Origin: Micromonospora ferruginea
GTDB lineage: Bacteria; Actinomycetota; Actinomycetes; Mycobacteriales; Micromonosporaceae
Assembly (NCBI RefSeq): GCF_013694245.2
Contig: NZ_CP059322.2
Span: 4,781,001-4,845,000, forward strand
Direction of reading: 5' to 3'
Length of the DNA: 64,000 bases
Shown: in pieces, positions 7,927 through 15,634 of the stretch
Numbering within the stretch: position 1 is the stretch's first letter
Layout: each line of letters begins with the position of its first letter
Program-made: the position numbers and the translations under genes
Notes under the pieces: model-generated
Seen by the model: only the letters and a program-made list of their open reading frames with translations
The model's database searches: none
What the model was told of the DNA's origin: nothing

Positions 7927-8550
7927 TCAGCCCGGCGGCGGCCCGGCGTACGACCGGATCCAGGCGTGCATGGCGATGCCGCTGGCCACGCCCGCGTTGA
8001 TCGAGCGGGTCGAGCCGTACTGGGCGATCGAGAAGAGCGCGTCGCAGGCGGTGCGGGCCACCGGGGAGAGCCCCGGCCCCTCCTGCCCGAAGAGCAGGAC
8101 GCAGCGGCGGGGCAGGACACCCGTCTCCAGCGGCCGGCAGCCGGGCAGGTTGTCGATCCCGACCACCGGCAGCCGCTCCCCGGCCGCCCAGGCGACGAAC
8201 TCCTCGATCGTCGGATGGTGCCGGACGTGCTGGTAGCGGTCGGTCACCATGGCGCCCCGACGGTTCCACCGCCGGCGACCGACGATGTGCACCTCGGCGG
8301 CGAGGAAGGCGTTGGCGTTGCGGACCACGGTGCCGATGTTGAAGTCGTGCTGCCAGTTCTCGATCGCCACGTGGAAGTCGTGCCGACGCCGGTCCAGGTC
8401 GGCGACCACGGCCTCCCGCCGCCAGTAGCGGTAGCGGTCCACCACGTTGCGCCGGTCCCCGGCGGCGAGCAGCTCCGGATCGAGGCGCGGGTCGGCCGGC
8501 GGGTCGCCGGGCCACGGCCCCACCCCCACGTCGAGCTGGTCGTCGGTCAC
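7927..8550 (-). CDS. TrmH/SpoU-family RNA 2'-O-methyltransferase
   Basis: A 207-aa SPOUT methyltransferase. Motif 1 is FNIGTVVRNANAFLAAEVHI (the N-G-x-x-R-N-A block), motif 2 LLFGQEGPGLS, and motif 3 QYGSTRSINAGVASGIAMH, together forming the knotted AdoMet site. The start is a GTG at 8548-8550; the open frame continues upstream, but without family similarity. It is expected to methylate a ribose 2'-OH in tRNA or rRNA; the actual RNA target cannot be read from the sequence. Confidence 0.88.
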   Translation of the reverse strand: MTDDQLDVGVGPWPGDPPADPRLDPELLAAGDRRNVVDRYRYWRREAVVADLDRRRHDFHVAIENWQHDFNIGTVVRNANAFLAAEVHIVGRRRWNRRGAMVTDRYQHVRHHPTIEEFVAWAAGERLPVVGIDNLPGCRPLETGVLPRRCVLLFGQEGPGLSPVARTACDALFSIAQYGSTRSINAGVASGIAMHAWIRSYAGPPPG

Positions 8551-8585
8551 GGTCTGCAGAGGGTACGGGCCGGCCGGGCGCGTCG

Positions 8586-9077
8586 TCAGCGCAGGTCGAG
8601 CGCGCCGCCCAGCCGTTCCAGGAAGCGCCGGTCGGCCGGGCTGGGCGAGGTCTGGCCGGCGTGACACACCCGGGCGGCCACCGACTCCACCCACTGCCGG
8701 TACGCGGCGGAGTCGGCCGGGTCGGCCCGCCGCCGCAGCACCCGCACCGTGGCGCGGGCGGCGGCGAGCAGGTCCACCAGGTCGGTCAGGCGCTCGCCGC
8801 GCTCGGCCGCGCCGTCGTGGCGCGCGTAGATCGCGGTGACCACCGCGCGGATCAGGTCGCTGTCGAAGGCCCGGCCGGCGGCCACCGCGTCCAGGCCGGC
8901 CAGCCCGGCGGTGACGCCCCGGTGCGGGCGCCCGGGGCCGGGCGAGGCGGCGGCGACGAGCACGCGGCCCGGCAGGTCGGTCAGCAGGTCCCACTCCGCC
9001 GCGGAGTACGCGGCGGTGGTGGGCGGTGCGGCGCGGCGACCGGCAGAGGGCGGCTCTCCGGCGACGGAGTGGCTCAT
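8586..9077 (-). CDS. Conserved hypothetical protein, 163 aa
   Basis: I do not recognise a named family. The start is ATG 9075-9077 with GGAGG at 5-nt spacing; an upstream in-frame ATG at 9098 has less support. The protein is soluble, predicted mainly helical and Ala/Arg-rich, with a central segment TDLVDLLAAARATVRVLRRR and one cysteine. No signal peptide or membrane helix is seen. It lies 35 nt upstream of the TrmH-type gene on the same strand. Confidence 0.6.
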   Translation of the reverse strand: MSHSVAGEPPSAGRRAAPPTTAAYSAAEWDLLTDLPGRVLVAAASPGPGRPHRGVTAGLAGLDAVAAGRAFDSDLIRAVVTAIYARHDGAAERGERLTDLVDLLAAARATVRVLRRRADPADSAAYRQWVESVAARVCHAGQTSPSPADRRFLERLGGALDLR

Positions 9078-9115
9078 GGGGACCTCCAGCCCGAGCATAT
9101 GCCCCGGGCGGAGTC

Positions 9116-9153
9116 GCGGGCCCCGTCCCCGCCGAACGGCGACGGGACCCGCG
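9116..9153 (-). terminator. Probable hairpin terminator after the MaoC gene
   Basis: CGCGGGCCCCGTC and its near complement GACGGGACCCGCG flank an inner GCCGAACGGC turn. The stem has one mismatch and a small bulge. It lies just downstream of the MaoC stop on the minus strand and has no U-tract, as is common for high-GC actinobacteria. Confidence 0.4.
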
Positions 9154-9169
9154 CGTCGCGCGTACCGGG

Positions 9170-9685
9170 TCAGCGCGGCTCGGGGAAGCTCGGCCGCTCC
9201 GGGTCGACGCCGTCCGGCACGGCCGCGGCCGCGTGCTCCTTCTTGGGGACCATGACCTTGCGCCGGAAGACGCAGACCATCGTGCCGTCCTGGTTGTAGC
9301 CCCGGGTCTCCACCGCGACCACGCCGCGGTCGGGCTTGGAGGCCGACTCGCGCTTGTCGAGCACGGTGGTCTCGCCGTAGATCGTGTCGCCGTGGAAGGT
9401 CGGCGCGACGTGCCGCAGCGACTCGATCTCCAGGTTGGCGATCGCCTTGCCGCTGACGTCGGGCACCGACATGCCCAGCAGCAGCGAGTAGATGTAGTTG
9501 CCGACCACCACGTTGCGCTTGAACTGCGAGGCGGACTCCGCGTAGTGGGCGTCCAGGTGCAGCGGGTGGTGGTTCATGGTGAGCAGGCAGAAGAGGTGGT
9601 CGTCGTACTCGGTGACCGTCTTGCCCGGCCAGTGCCGGTAGACCGCGCCGACCTCGAACTCCTCGTAGTAGCGGCCGAACTGCAT
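9170..9685 (-). CDS. MaoC-family (hot-dog) dehydratase
   Basis: 171 aa from ATG 9683-9685; I chose this over an upstream frame start because MQFGRYYEEFEVGAVYRHWP is where family similarity begins and AGGGA precedes it. The hot-dog hydratase motif is seen in YDDHLFCLLTMNHHPLHLD, with the conserved Asp/His pair, followed by YIYSLLLGMSVPDVSGKAI. MaoC proteins hydrate or dehydrate enoyl-CoA thioesters; close actinobacterial relatives act on mesaconyl/beta-methylmalyl-CoA, so it may work with the CoA-ester lyase at 20801-21757. That link is inference. Confidence 0.88.
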   Translation of the reverse strand: MQFGRYYEEFEVGAVYRHWPGKTVTEYDDHLFCLLTMNHHPLHLDAHYAESASQFKRNVVVGNYIYSLLLGMSVPDVSGKAIANLEIESLRHVAPTFHGDTIYGETTVLDKRESASKPDRGVVAVETRGYNQDGTMVCVFRRKVMVPKKEHAAAAVPDGVDPERPSFPEPR

Positions 9686-10230
9686 CCTGGTCCCTTCGAC
9701 GGGCGGCGATGGAGTTCGGCACAGCATGCCTTACCGCTGGTTAAGGAGAGGGCCGGGGCGCTCGCGCGGGTGGAAATGTCACACCGGGGGCCGTCCGGGG
9801 GGAGACGCAATGAGCGGCGGGGCCCTCCCCGGCACCCGCCGCCCACGCTCTGATGCTGAAGATTCTGCCGTACGGGGCGCGTTGCCGACAGAGACAGGCG
9901 TCACATTTATCTTTTCGTAACACTACTCAAAGTTACCAAGACCCCTCCGGTAAGCGATCTCCGCAGGCCGGATCCCGCCTTGTCAGGCAGCAAGTTACTG
10001 ATTCGTAGCCGGAACGGAGCGTGATCTCCTTGGAAACGCTCCCATCACGTCCCGTCACGCAAATGCGTCATGCACTTGCGATCCGCACGCCCCGGGGAAC
10101 AGATAAGGTTCGATGTGCCGAGGATCACCCCAGGCCGGCCCGGTGTTTCGCCCCGCAGGCCCCGGGAATTCCCCTGGATCAACCTTGGTTCCACCGGACG
10201 TACGGCAATCCGCGGTGATCGGAGAGAGCA
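9686..10230. other. 545-bp gene-free region upstream of the thioredoxin gene
   Basis: No convincing gene is seen; short ORFs here lack ribosome binding sites and family similarity. The stretch 9900-10110 is noticeably richer in A/T than its surroundings and includes an acatttatcttttcgtaac tract and aacagataaggtt. It may hold divergent promoters for the MaoC gene and the thioredoxin gene. TTGCGA (10076-10081) and TAAGGT (10104-10109) are promoter-like, but their 22-nt spacing is too long for a standard promoter. Confidence 0.4.
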
Positions 10231-10593
10231 ATGTCAACGGTTGAGCTGACCACGGCCAACTTCGACGAGGTGACCGAGCGCGACGGCATCGTCCTGCTCG
10301 ACTTCTGGGCGGACTGGTGCGGTCCGTGCAAGCGCTTCGCCCCCGTCTACGAGCGCTCCTCGGAGAAGCACCCGGAGATCGCCTTCGGCAAGGTCGACAC
10401 CGAGGCGCAGCAGGAGCTGGCGGCCAAGTTCAACATCAGCTCCATCCCGACCGTGATGGCGATCCGCGACGGCGTCATCGTGTACGCCCAGCCGGGCGCG
10501 CTGCCCGAGTCGGCACTGGAGAACCTGATCGAGCAGGTCCAGCAGCTGGACATGGACGACGTCCGCAAGAAGCTGGCCGAGCACAAGCACTGA
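10231..10593 (+). CDS. trxA: Thioredoxin
   Basis: A 120-aa thioredoxin-fold protein with the active site WADWCGPCK (cysteines at residues 30 and 33) and the cis-proline loop SIPTVM. AGAGAG lies just before the ATG. Relative to the classical 105-110 aa form it has about 12 extra C-terminal residues (MDDVRKKLAEHKH). It acts in the cytoplasm as a disulfide reductase. It is monocistronic: a long gap lies upstream and a strong hairpin downstream. Many actinobacteria carry several thioredoxins, so it may not be the principal one. Confidence 0.93.
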   Translation: MSTVELTTANFDEVTERDGIVLLDFWADWCGPCKRFAPVYERSSEKHPEIAFGKVDTEAQQELAAKFNISSIPTVMAIRDGVIVYAQPGALPESALENLIEQVQQLDMDDVRKKLAEHKH

Positions 10594-10602
10594 GCACGCT
10601 CC

Positions 10603-10642
10603 CGCCGCCGGCCGGACCCCGTCACGGGCCCGGCCGGCGGCG
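10603..10642 (+). terminator. Rho-independent-like hairpin after thioredoxin
   Basis: A perfect 13-bp stem, CGCCGCCGGCCGG pairing with CCGGCCGGCGGCG, with a 14-nt loop, begins 9 nt after the thioredoxin stop codon. No U-tract follows. Confidence 0.7.
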
Positions 10643-10735
10643 TTCGCGTACCCGGTGACCGGCGGGACGGACAGTGGGAAATGGCCGATTGAGGGACGGT
10701 TCCGGACGCTTCACTCGGCGTATCGTCACGGCCTG

Positions 10736-11176
10736 ATGGAGACCTTGACCGCGCGCGGGCGTGCCGTCCGGCTGGCCGCCACCCTGCTCGGGCTGGCCCT
10801 GCTCCTCCTCGGCACCGTGCACGGCACCGACGACGACTTCCCGTTCGGGCCGTTCCGGATGTACTCCACCTCCGACCCACCCGACGCGCCCGCACCCGAC
10901 ACCCGGGTCGAGGGCGTCGACCGGACCGGCGCGGTGGTCTCCCTCGGCCAGGACGCCACCGGCATCCGCCGCGCCGAGATCGAGGGCCAGCAGGACCGGT
11001 ACGCCGCCGACCCGAGCCTGCTGCGCACCGTCGCCGAGGCGTACGCGGAACGCCACCCCACCGCCCCGGCGCTGGTGGAGGTGCGCGTCGTGGTCCGCTG
11101 GTACGACATCCAGGGCGGACGCCCGACCGGCGAGTGGACCGACCGCACCGCCGTCCGCTGGGAGACCGCCGGATGA
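10736..11176 (+). CDS. Exported or membrane-anchored partner of the HTTM protein, 146 aa
   Basis: Start is ATG at 10736. Residues 12-30 (VRLAATLLGLALLLLGTVHG) form a signal peptide or anchor, followed by a conserved DDDFPFGPFRMYS block and then a soluble extracytoplasmic domain. The FPFGPFRMYST motif is also found in proteins linked to HTTM/gamma-carboxylase-like genes. The stop overlaps the ATG of the HTTM gene (ATGA at 11173-11176), so the two are translationally coupled. The biochemical role is unknown; it may be a substrate or periplasmic partner of the HTTM protein. Confidence 0.7.
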   Translation: METLTARGRAVRLAATLLGLALLLLGTVHGTDDDFPFGPFRMYSTSDPPDAPAPDTRVEGVDRTGAVVSLGQDATGIRRAEIEGQQDRYAADPSLLRTVAEAYAERHPTAPALVEVRVVVRWYDIQGGRPTGEWTDRTAVRWETAG

Positions 11177-12117
11177 CCGGCTGGCTCACCGAGGCGGTGC
11201 CGCGCGGCCGGGTGGCTGCCTTCCGCACCCTCGTCTACCTCTTCGTCGCCGCCGACCTGGTGGTCTTCACCCCGTGGGTCCGCACCCGCGTCGACGTGCC
11301 CGGTGACCTCTACCGACCGTTGCTCATCGGCCGGCTGCTCCCGCTGCCCACGCCGGATGAGGCCCTGGTCGGCATGGTCTTCTGGGTGCTGCTGGTGGCC
11401 GCGCTGCTCGCCGCGACCGGCCGGGCGCCACGGCTGCTCGGCTGGACGGTCTTCGCGCTCTACTTCGAGTGGATGATCGTGGCGATGAGCTACGGCAAGG
11501 TCGACCACGACCGGTTCGGGCTCCTGGTGGCGCTGGCCGCGCTGCCGACGGCCGGCCGGGCCCGGCACGGCGACCCGACCCGCACCGAGGCCGGCGGCTG
11601 GGCGCTGCGGGTCACCCAGATCGCGGTGATCTGCACATACTTCCTCGCCGCCTGGGCCAAGTTCCGCTTCGGCGGTCTCGACTGGGCGACCGGCTCGGTG
11701 CTGGCCCGGGCGATCATCCGTCGCGGCACCGACCTCGCCGACCTGATCGCCCAGGTGCCCCACCTGCTGATCGTGGCCCAGTTCGGCATCCTGGCGTTCG
11801 AGTTGCTCAGCCCGCTGGTGTTCGTGGTGCCGGCGCGGTGGCGGACGGCCGTGATCGGCTTCTTCTACTCGTTCCACCTGGCGACCGTCGCGACCATCAC
11901 CATCTCGTTCGCGCCGCACCTGGTGGCGATGACCGCCTTCCTGCCGCTGGAGAAGGTCCGCCCGGTGCTGCTCGCCCGCCGGCTGCTCACCCGCCGCGCC
12001 GGCCCGCCCACCGTCACCGACCACCCCCGGTCCGCGTCGCCCGCCGACCCACCCGCGCCGGCCACGCCCCTGACGCCCGCACCGGACCCGGTCACCGGTC
12101 CCGCTCCGCTGGGCTGA
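11173..12117 (+). CDS. HTTM-domain membrane protein (vitamin K-dependent carboxylase-like)
   Basis: A 314-aa polytopic protein with about seven membrane segments. FRTLVYLFVAADLV, LGWTVFALYFEWMIVAMSYG and a central TYFLAAWAKFRFGGLDWATG match the HTTM (horizontally transferred transmembrane) domain shared with vitamin K-dependent gamma-glutamyl carboxylase. The carboxylase's beta-sandwich domain is absent, so enzymatic carboxylation is not implied. The C-terminal 45 residues are a Pro/Ala-rich cytosolic tail. It overlaps the preceding exported-protein gene by 4 nt and faces a convergent DUF393 gene, a common grouping for HTTM genes. Confidence 0.8.
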   Translation: MTGWLTEAVPRGRVAAFRTLVYLFVAADLVVFTPWVRTRVDVPGDLYRPLLIGRLLPLPTPDEALVGMVFWVLLVAALLAATGRAPRLLGWTVFALYFEWMIVAMSYGKVDHDRFGLLVALAALPTAGRARHGDPTRTEAGGWALRVTQIAVICTYFLAAWAKFRFGGLDWATGSVLARAIIRRGTDLADLIAQVPHLLIVAQFGILAFELLSPLVFVVPARWRTAVIGFFYSFHLATVATITISFAPHLVAMTAFLPLEKVRPVLLARRLLTRRAGPPTVTDHPRSASPADPPAPATPLTPAPDPVTGPAPLG

Positions 12118-12138
12118 CGGACGTCGGGGCCGGACCGG

Positions 12139-12558
12139 TCAGGACGTCGGGCCGGGGCGGCCCGACGGGCCGTACAGGCGCTCCCGGGCCTCCTGCGGCA
12201 ACGCGCACGCGGCGGTGCCGCCCGGCAGCCGGTGGCGGTTACGCGCCACCCAGCGGTACGCGGGCCAGGCCGCGGCGCGTACCGGCGGGAGACGCAGGCC
12301 GCCCCCGGCGACGCGCCAGAGCGGCCCGCTGTCGCCGAGCAGCCGGGCGATGGCGTCCGGCCCGGCGGCACGGGAGCCGTCGGCGCCCACCCACTGCACC
12401 GCCTCCTCGCACTCGGCCTCGGTCAGGCCCAGCGCCGCCAGGTCGGCGAACTGCCACGGGACCACCCGGGCACCGGTGGGGATACGACGCTCGATGAACT
12501 GCGCGCAGCGGGTGCAGAAGGCGCAGTCGCCGTCGTAGACGAAGGTCGACGTCTCCAT
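12139..12558 (-). CDS. Thiol-disulfide oxidoreductase DCC family protein (DUF393)
   Basis: 139 aa from METSTFVYDGDCAFC. The DxDCxxC motif (Cys12 and Cys15) that names the DCC family is intact, and a further CALP cysteine sits near the C-terminus. The family is predicted to have thioredoxin-like redox activity. It converges on the HTTM gene with 21 nt between stops; HTTM and DUF393 proteins often occur together and are sometimes fused, supporting a shared membrane redox function. That function is not experimentally defined. Confidence 0.82.
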   Translation of the reverse strand: METSTFVYDGDCAFCTRCAQFIERRIPTGARVVPWQFADLAALGLTEAECEEAVQWVGADGSRAAGPDAIARLLGDSGPLWRVAGGGLRLPPVRAAAWPAYRWVARNRHRLPGGTAACALPQEARERLYGPSGRPGPTS

Positions 12559-12624
12559 GCGTCCATCCTGCACCCGCGCCGGGCGCGGCGGCGCGCGGTG
12601 TCCGGCGCGTCACTTGCGCTTCGT

Positions 12625-12640
12625 TCGTACACGTGTTCGA
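12625..12640. promoter_or_regulatory. LexA-type SOS box
   Basis: TCGTACACGTGTTCGA differs at one base from the actinobacterial/mycobacterial SOS consensus TCGAAC-N4-GTTCGA. It ends immediately before the first candidate start of the radical SAM gene and lies 67 bp upstream of the divergent DUF393 start. The M. tuberculosis orthologue Rv2578c is, from memory, a DNA-damage/LexA regulon member, which makes the match more meaningful. Binding is inferred. Confidence 0.6.
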
Positions 12641-12649
12641 ATGAGGTCC

Positions 12650-14680
12650 ATGCGCTGGGACAACCTCTCCGCTCCCCCGGACGAGGGGACTCCCGATCGG
12701 GCGGCGCCGGCGGCTCCACCCCTGCCGCTGGCGCTGCCCGGCGCGATCGCCCGCACGTTCGACACCCCCGACTTCGCCGGCATGACCTTCTACGAGGTGC
12801 ACGCCAAGTCGATCATCAACCGGGTGCCGGGGCAGTCCCGCGTGCCGTTCGAGTGGACCGTCAATCCCTACCGCGGCTGCTCCCACGCGTGCACCTACTG
12901 CCTGGCCGGCGACACGCCGGTCCTGATGGCGGACGGGCGCACCCGGCCGATCAGCGAGTTGGCGCCCGGCGACCGGATCTACGGCACCGAGCGGCGCGGC
13001 GCCTACCGCCACTACGTCGTCACCACCGTGCTCGACAAGTGGTCGACGGTGAAGCCGGCCCACCGGGTCACCCTGGCCGACGGCACCACGCTGGTGGCCA
13101 GCGGAGACCACCGCTTCCTGACCGAGCGCGGCTGGAAGCACGTCACCGGCAGCATGCGGGGCGCCGCCCGCCGCCCCTACCTGACCACCCGCAACCGCCT
13201 GCTCGGCACCGGTCGGTTCGCCGTCGCGCCGAAGCGTTCCACCGACTACCACCGGGGCTACCTGCACGCGCTGGTCCGCCACCCCGAGCGTGCCCGCCGA
13301 GGCGTCCGGCTGGCCAGCACCGAGGCGGAGGCGCTGGAGCGCGCCGAGCGGTTCCTGGCCGACGCCGGCATCGCGATCGAGCGGGTCGCCGGCCGGCCGG
13401 CCCGCCGGTCCACCGTCGTCCGGGTGGCGCGGCCCGTCGATGCCGACAGCCTCGCCGAGCTGGTCCGCCCGCTGGAGGAGCCGACCGACGACTGGCGGCT
13501 CGGCTTCCTGGCCGGCGCGTTCGACGCGGGCGGCAGTTGCAGCCGGGGCGTGTTCCGCGTCGGCGTCGCCGACGACGGGCACCGCCGGCTGGTGGCGGAC
13601 GCGCTCGACCGGTTCACCTTCCGGTGGGTGCTCGACGGTCCGGGCCACCGCGACACGACCGCCCAGCTCCGGCTGACCGGCGGCCTGCCGGAGCGGCTGC
13701 GCTTCTTCCACCTGACCGACCCGGCCGTCACCCGGAAGCGCTCGATCGAGGGCGCGGCGCTCAAGTGCGCGGCGCGGCTCCAGGTGACCGCCGTGGAGGA
13801 CCTGGGCCTGGAGCTGCCGCTGTGGGACATCACCACCGGCACCGGCGACTTCATCGCCAACGGGGTGGTCAGCCACAACTGCTTCGCCCGCAACACGCAC
13901 ACCTACCTCGACCTCGACGCCGGCGCGGACTTCGACCGCCGGGTCATCGTCAAGGTCAACGCGGGTGAGCTGGTCCGGCGCGAGCTGGCCGCGCCGCGCT
14001 GGCGTGGCGCGCACGTCGCCATGGGCACCAACGTGGACTGCTACCAGCGGGCCGAGGGGCGCTACCGCCTGATGCCGCCGATCCTCGAGGCGCTGCGCGA
14101 CTTCGCCAACCCGTTCTCGATCCTGACCAAGGGCACCCTGCTGCTGCGCGACCTGCCCCTGCTCCGCCAGGCCGCCGAGGTCACCCGGGTCGGGCTGTCC
14201 TATTCGGTGGGCTTCGTGGACGAGACGCTCTGGCGGCTGGCCGAGCCGGGCACGCCGAGCCCGCGCCGCCGGCTGGACGCGGTCCGCCGGCTGACCGACG
14301 CCGGCTTCCCGGTCGGGGTGCTGATGGCGCCGATCCTGCCCGGCCTCAGCGACGACGAAGAGTCGATCGACGCCACCGTGGCCGCGATCGCCGCCTCCGG
14401 GGCCACCGACGTGACCCCGCTGGCGCTGCACCTGCGACCCGGCGCCCGGGAGTGGTACGCGCGTTGGCTGGCCCGCGAGTTTCCCCACCTGGTGCCCCGC
14501 TACCGGCAGCTCTACCAGGCCGGCGCGTACGCGCCGCAGGCCTACCAGCGGGAGGTCACCGCACGGGTGCGGATGGCGGCGCGCCGGCACGGGCTGCACC
14601 GGGGCGAGGCCGGGGACAATCGCCGGCTGCCCGAGTCGCCGCCGGACACCCCGGCGACCGAACAGCTCTCCCTCCTCTAG
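12650..14680 (+). CDS. Intein-containing Rv2578c-family radical SAM protein
   Basis: 676 aa as translated from ATG 12650; ATG 12641 would add three residues. The N-terminal host part ends at RGCSHACTYC and the C-terminal part resumes CFARNTHTYLDLDAG. A 327-residue intein (residues 84-410) interrupts the protein exactly at the third cysteine of the CxxxCxxC motif that binds the radical SAM 4Fe-4S cluster. The ligated protein would have about 349 residues and an intact CSHACTYCFARNTHTYLDLD motif, as in Rv2578c/spore photoproduct lyase-like proteins. The substrate is unknown. A SOS-like box lies at the start, the DUF393 gene is divergent, and an IS5-family element lies directly at the stop codon. 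Confidence 0.92.
   Translation: MRWDNLSAPPDEGTPDRAAPAAPPLPLALPGAIARTFDTPDFAGMTFYEVHAKSIINRVPGQSRVPFEWTVNPYRGCSHACTYCLAGDTPVLMADGRTRPISELAPGDRIYGTERRGAYRHYVVTTVLDKWSTVKPAHRVTLADGTTLVASGDHRFLTERGWKHVTGSMRGAARRPYLTTRNRLLGTGRFAVAPKRSTDYHRGYLHALVRHPERARRGVRLASTEAEALERAERFLADAGIAIERVAGRPARRSTVVRVARPVDADSLAELVRPLEEPTDDWRLGFLAGAFDAGGSCSRGVFRVGVADDGHRRLVADALDRFTFRWVLDGPGHRDTTAQLRLTGGLPERLRFFHLTDPAVTRKRSIEGAALKCAARLQVTAVEDLGLELPLWDITTGTGDFIANGVVSHNCFARNTHTYLDLDAGADFDRRVIVKVNAGELVRRELAAPRWRGAHVAMGTNVDCYQRAEGRYRLMPPILEALRDFANPFSILTKGTLLLRDLPLLRQAAEVTRVGLSYSVGFVDETLWRLAEPGTPSPRRRLDAVRRLTDAGFPVGVLMAPILPGLSDDEESIDATVAAIAASGATDVTPLALHLRPGAREWYARWLAREFPHLVPRYRQLYQAGAYAPQAYQREVTARVRMAARRHGLHRGEAGDNRRLPESPPDTPATEQLSLL
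12899..13879 (+). other. Class 1-like intein coding segment with degenerate LAGLIDADG endonuclease
   Basis: The 327-codon insert starts with Cys (CLAGDTPVLMADG, block A) and has a block B His in VASGDHRFLT. Block F is LWDITTGTGDFIANGVVSHN, ending in His-Asn followed by Cys+1, so all splicing residues appear present. A LAGLIDADG helix remains at GFLAGAFDAGGS. The partner helix reads YHRGYLHALVRHPERARRG, where an acidic residue would be expected after the RG-like turn, so the homing nuclease is probably dead. Confidence 0.88.
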
Positions 14681-15590
14681 GCCGTGTCTTCAAAGAGTTA
14701 CAACCATTGCAGTAGCGCGGCGATGGTGACGGTGGCCTGGTACGACGTCGCGGTCTTGTCGTAGCGGGTGGCGACGCTGCGGCACTGCTTGAGCCGGTTG
14801 AAGCAGCGTTCGACGACGTTGCGCCGTTTGTAGAGCTGCTTGTCGAACATTGGTGGCCGGCCGCCCCGACTGCCTCGTCGGCGGCGGTTGGCCTGCTGGT
14901 CAGCGCGCTCGGGAATGGTGTGCCCGATGCCTCGTCGGCGCAGGTCGGACCGGATGGCCTTGGAGCTGTAGCCCTTGTCGGCGATGACGTGGTCCGGGCG
15001 GACTCGAGGCCGGCCGGTTCCTACCCGCTGGACACGGATGGCGGCCATGACGTGGGTGAAGCGGGTGCAGTCGTTGACGTTGCCACCGGAGAGCACGAAC
15101 GCCAGGGTCCGACCCCAGCCGTCGCAGGCGAGGTGAATCTTGGTGGTCAGTCCACCTCGACTTCGACCGAGGGCGTGATCTTGTGGTTCGTCCGATTCCC
15201 GCCGCCCCCTTTAGCGCCGGCTGCGTGCTGGTGAGCGCGCACGATCGTGGAGTCGACCGACACCAGCCAGTCGATGTCACCAGCCGCGTCCGCGTCGGCC
15301 TGGACCCCGGCGAGCATCCGCTCGAACGTGCCATCAAGGGCCCACCTGCGGAAACGGGTGTAGATCGACTGCCACGAGCCGTAACGGGCGGGCACGTCCC
15401 GCCACGCTGCTCCAGCCCGGATCTTCCACACGATCCCGTTGAGCACCCGCCGGTCATCCGCCCGCGGCCGACCACCGGTCACCGCCGACGGCAGATACCT
15501 CGACAGCGCTTCCCACTCGACGTCAGACAACTCGTAGCGACGACCCACGCGCTACATCATCCGACACCAAGATCCTTTGAAGACACCGCC
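14680..15590 (-). mobile_element. IS5-family insertion sequence, 911 bp
   Basis: Near-perfect terminal inverted repeats read GGCCGTGTCTTCAAAG at the left and GGCGGTGTCTTCAAAG at the right, one mismatch in 16. The element is flanked by TA on both sides within CTAG, consistent with a TA or CTAG target duplication of the IS5 (IS427-like) group. Inside is one transposase split across two minus-strand frames. The inverted repeats are intact and no internal stop other than the frame change is seen, so the copy may still be active. Confidence 0.9.
14698..15548 (-). CDS. IS5-family transposase, two frames joined by a -1 frameshift
   Basis: OrfA (15147-15548, 133 aa) starts MGRRYELSDVEWEALSRYLP and contains the first DDE Asp in WLVSVDSTIVRAHQHAAGAK. 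OrfB (stop at 14698) continues in the -1 frame with DHALGRSRGGLTTKIHLACD, VIADKGYSSKAIR (second Asp) and RNVVERCFNRLKQCRSVATR (Glu). Reading AAAGGGGGC (around 15205-15212) with a -1 slip gives an uninterrupted AKGRRESDEPQDHALG, exactly the expected continuation. This looks like programmed frameshifting and not decay. Confidence 0.88.
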
Positions 15591-15634
15591 TAGGGGCGGG
15601 CTCGGGTGCGGGTGATGCGCGTTAGGCTCGGCTG

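Noticed and set aside
12557..12649. Earlier start for the radical SAM gene at 12557
   Set aside because: It would overlap the DUF393 start region and the SOS-like box; similarity begins at MRWDNLS.
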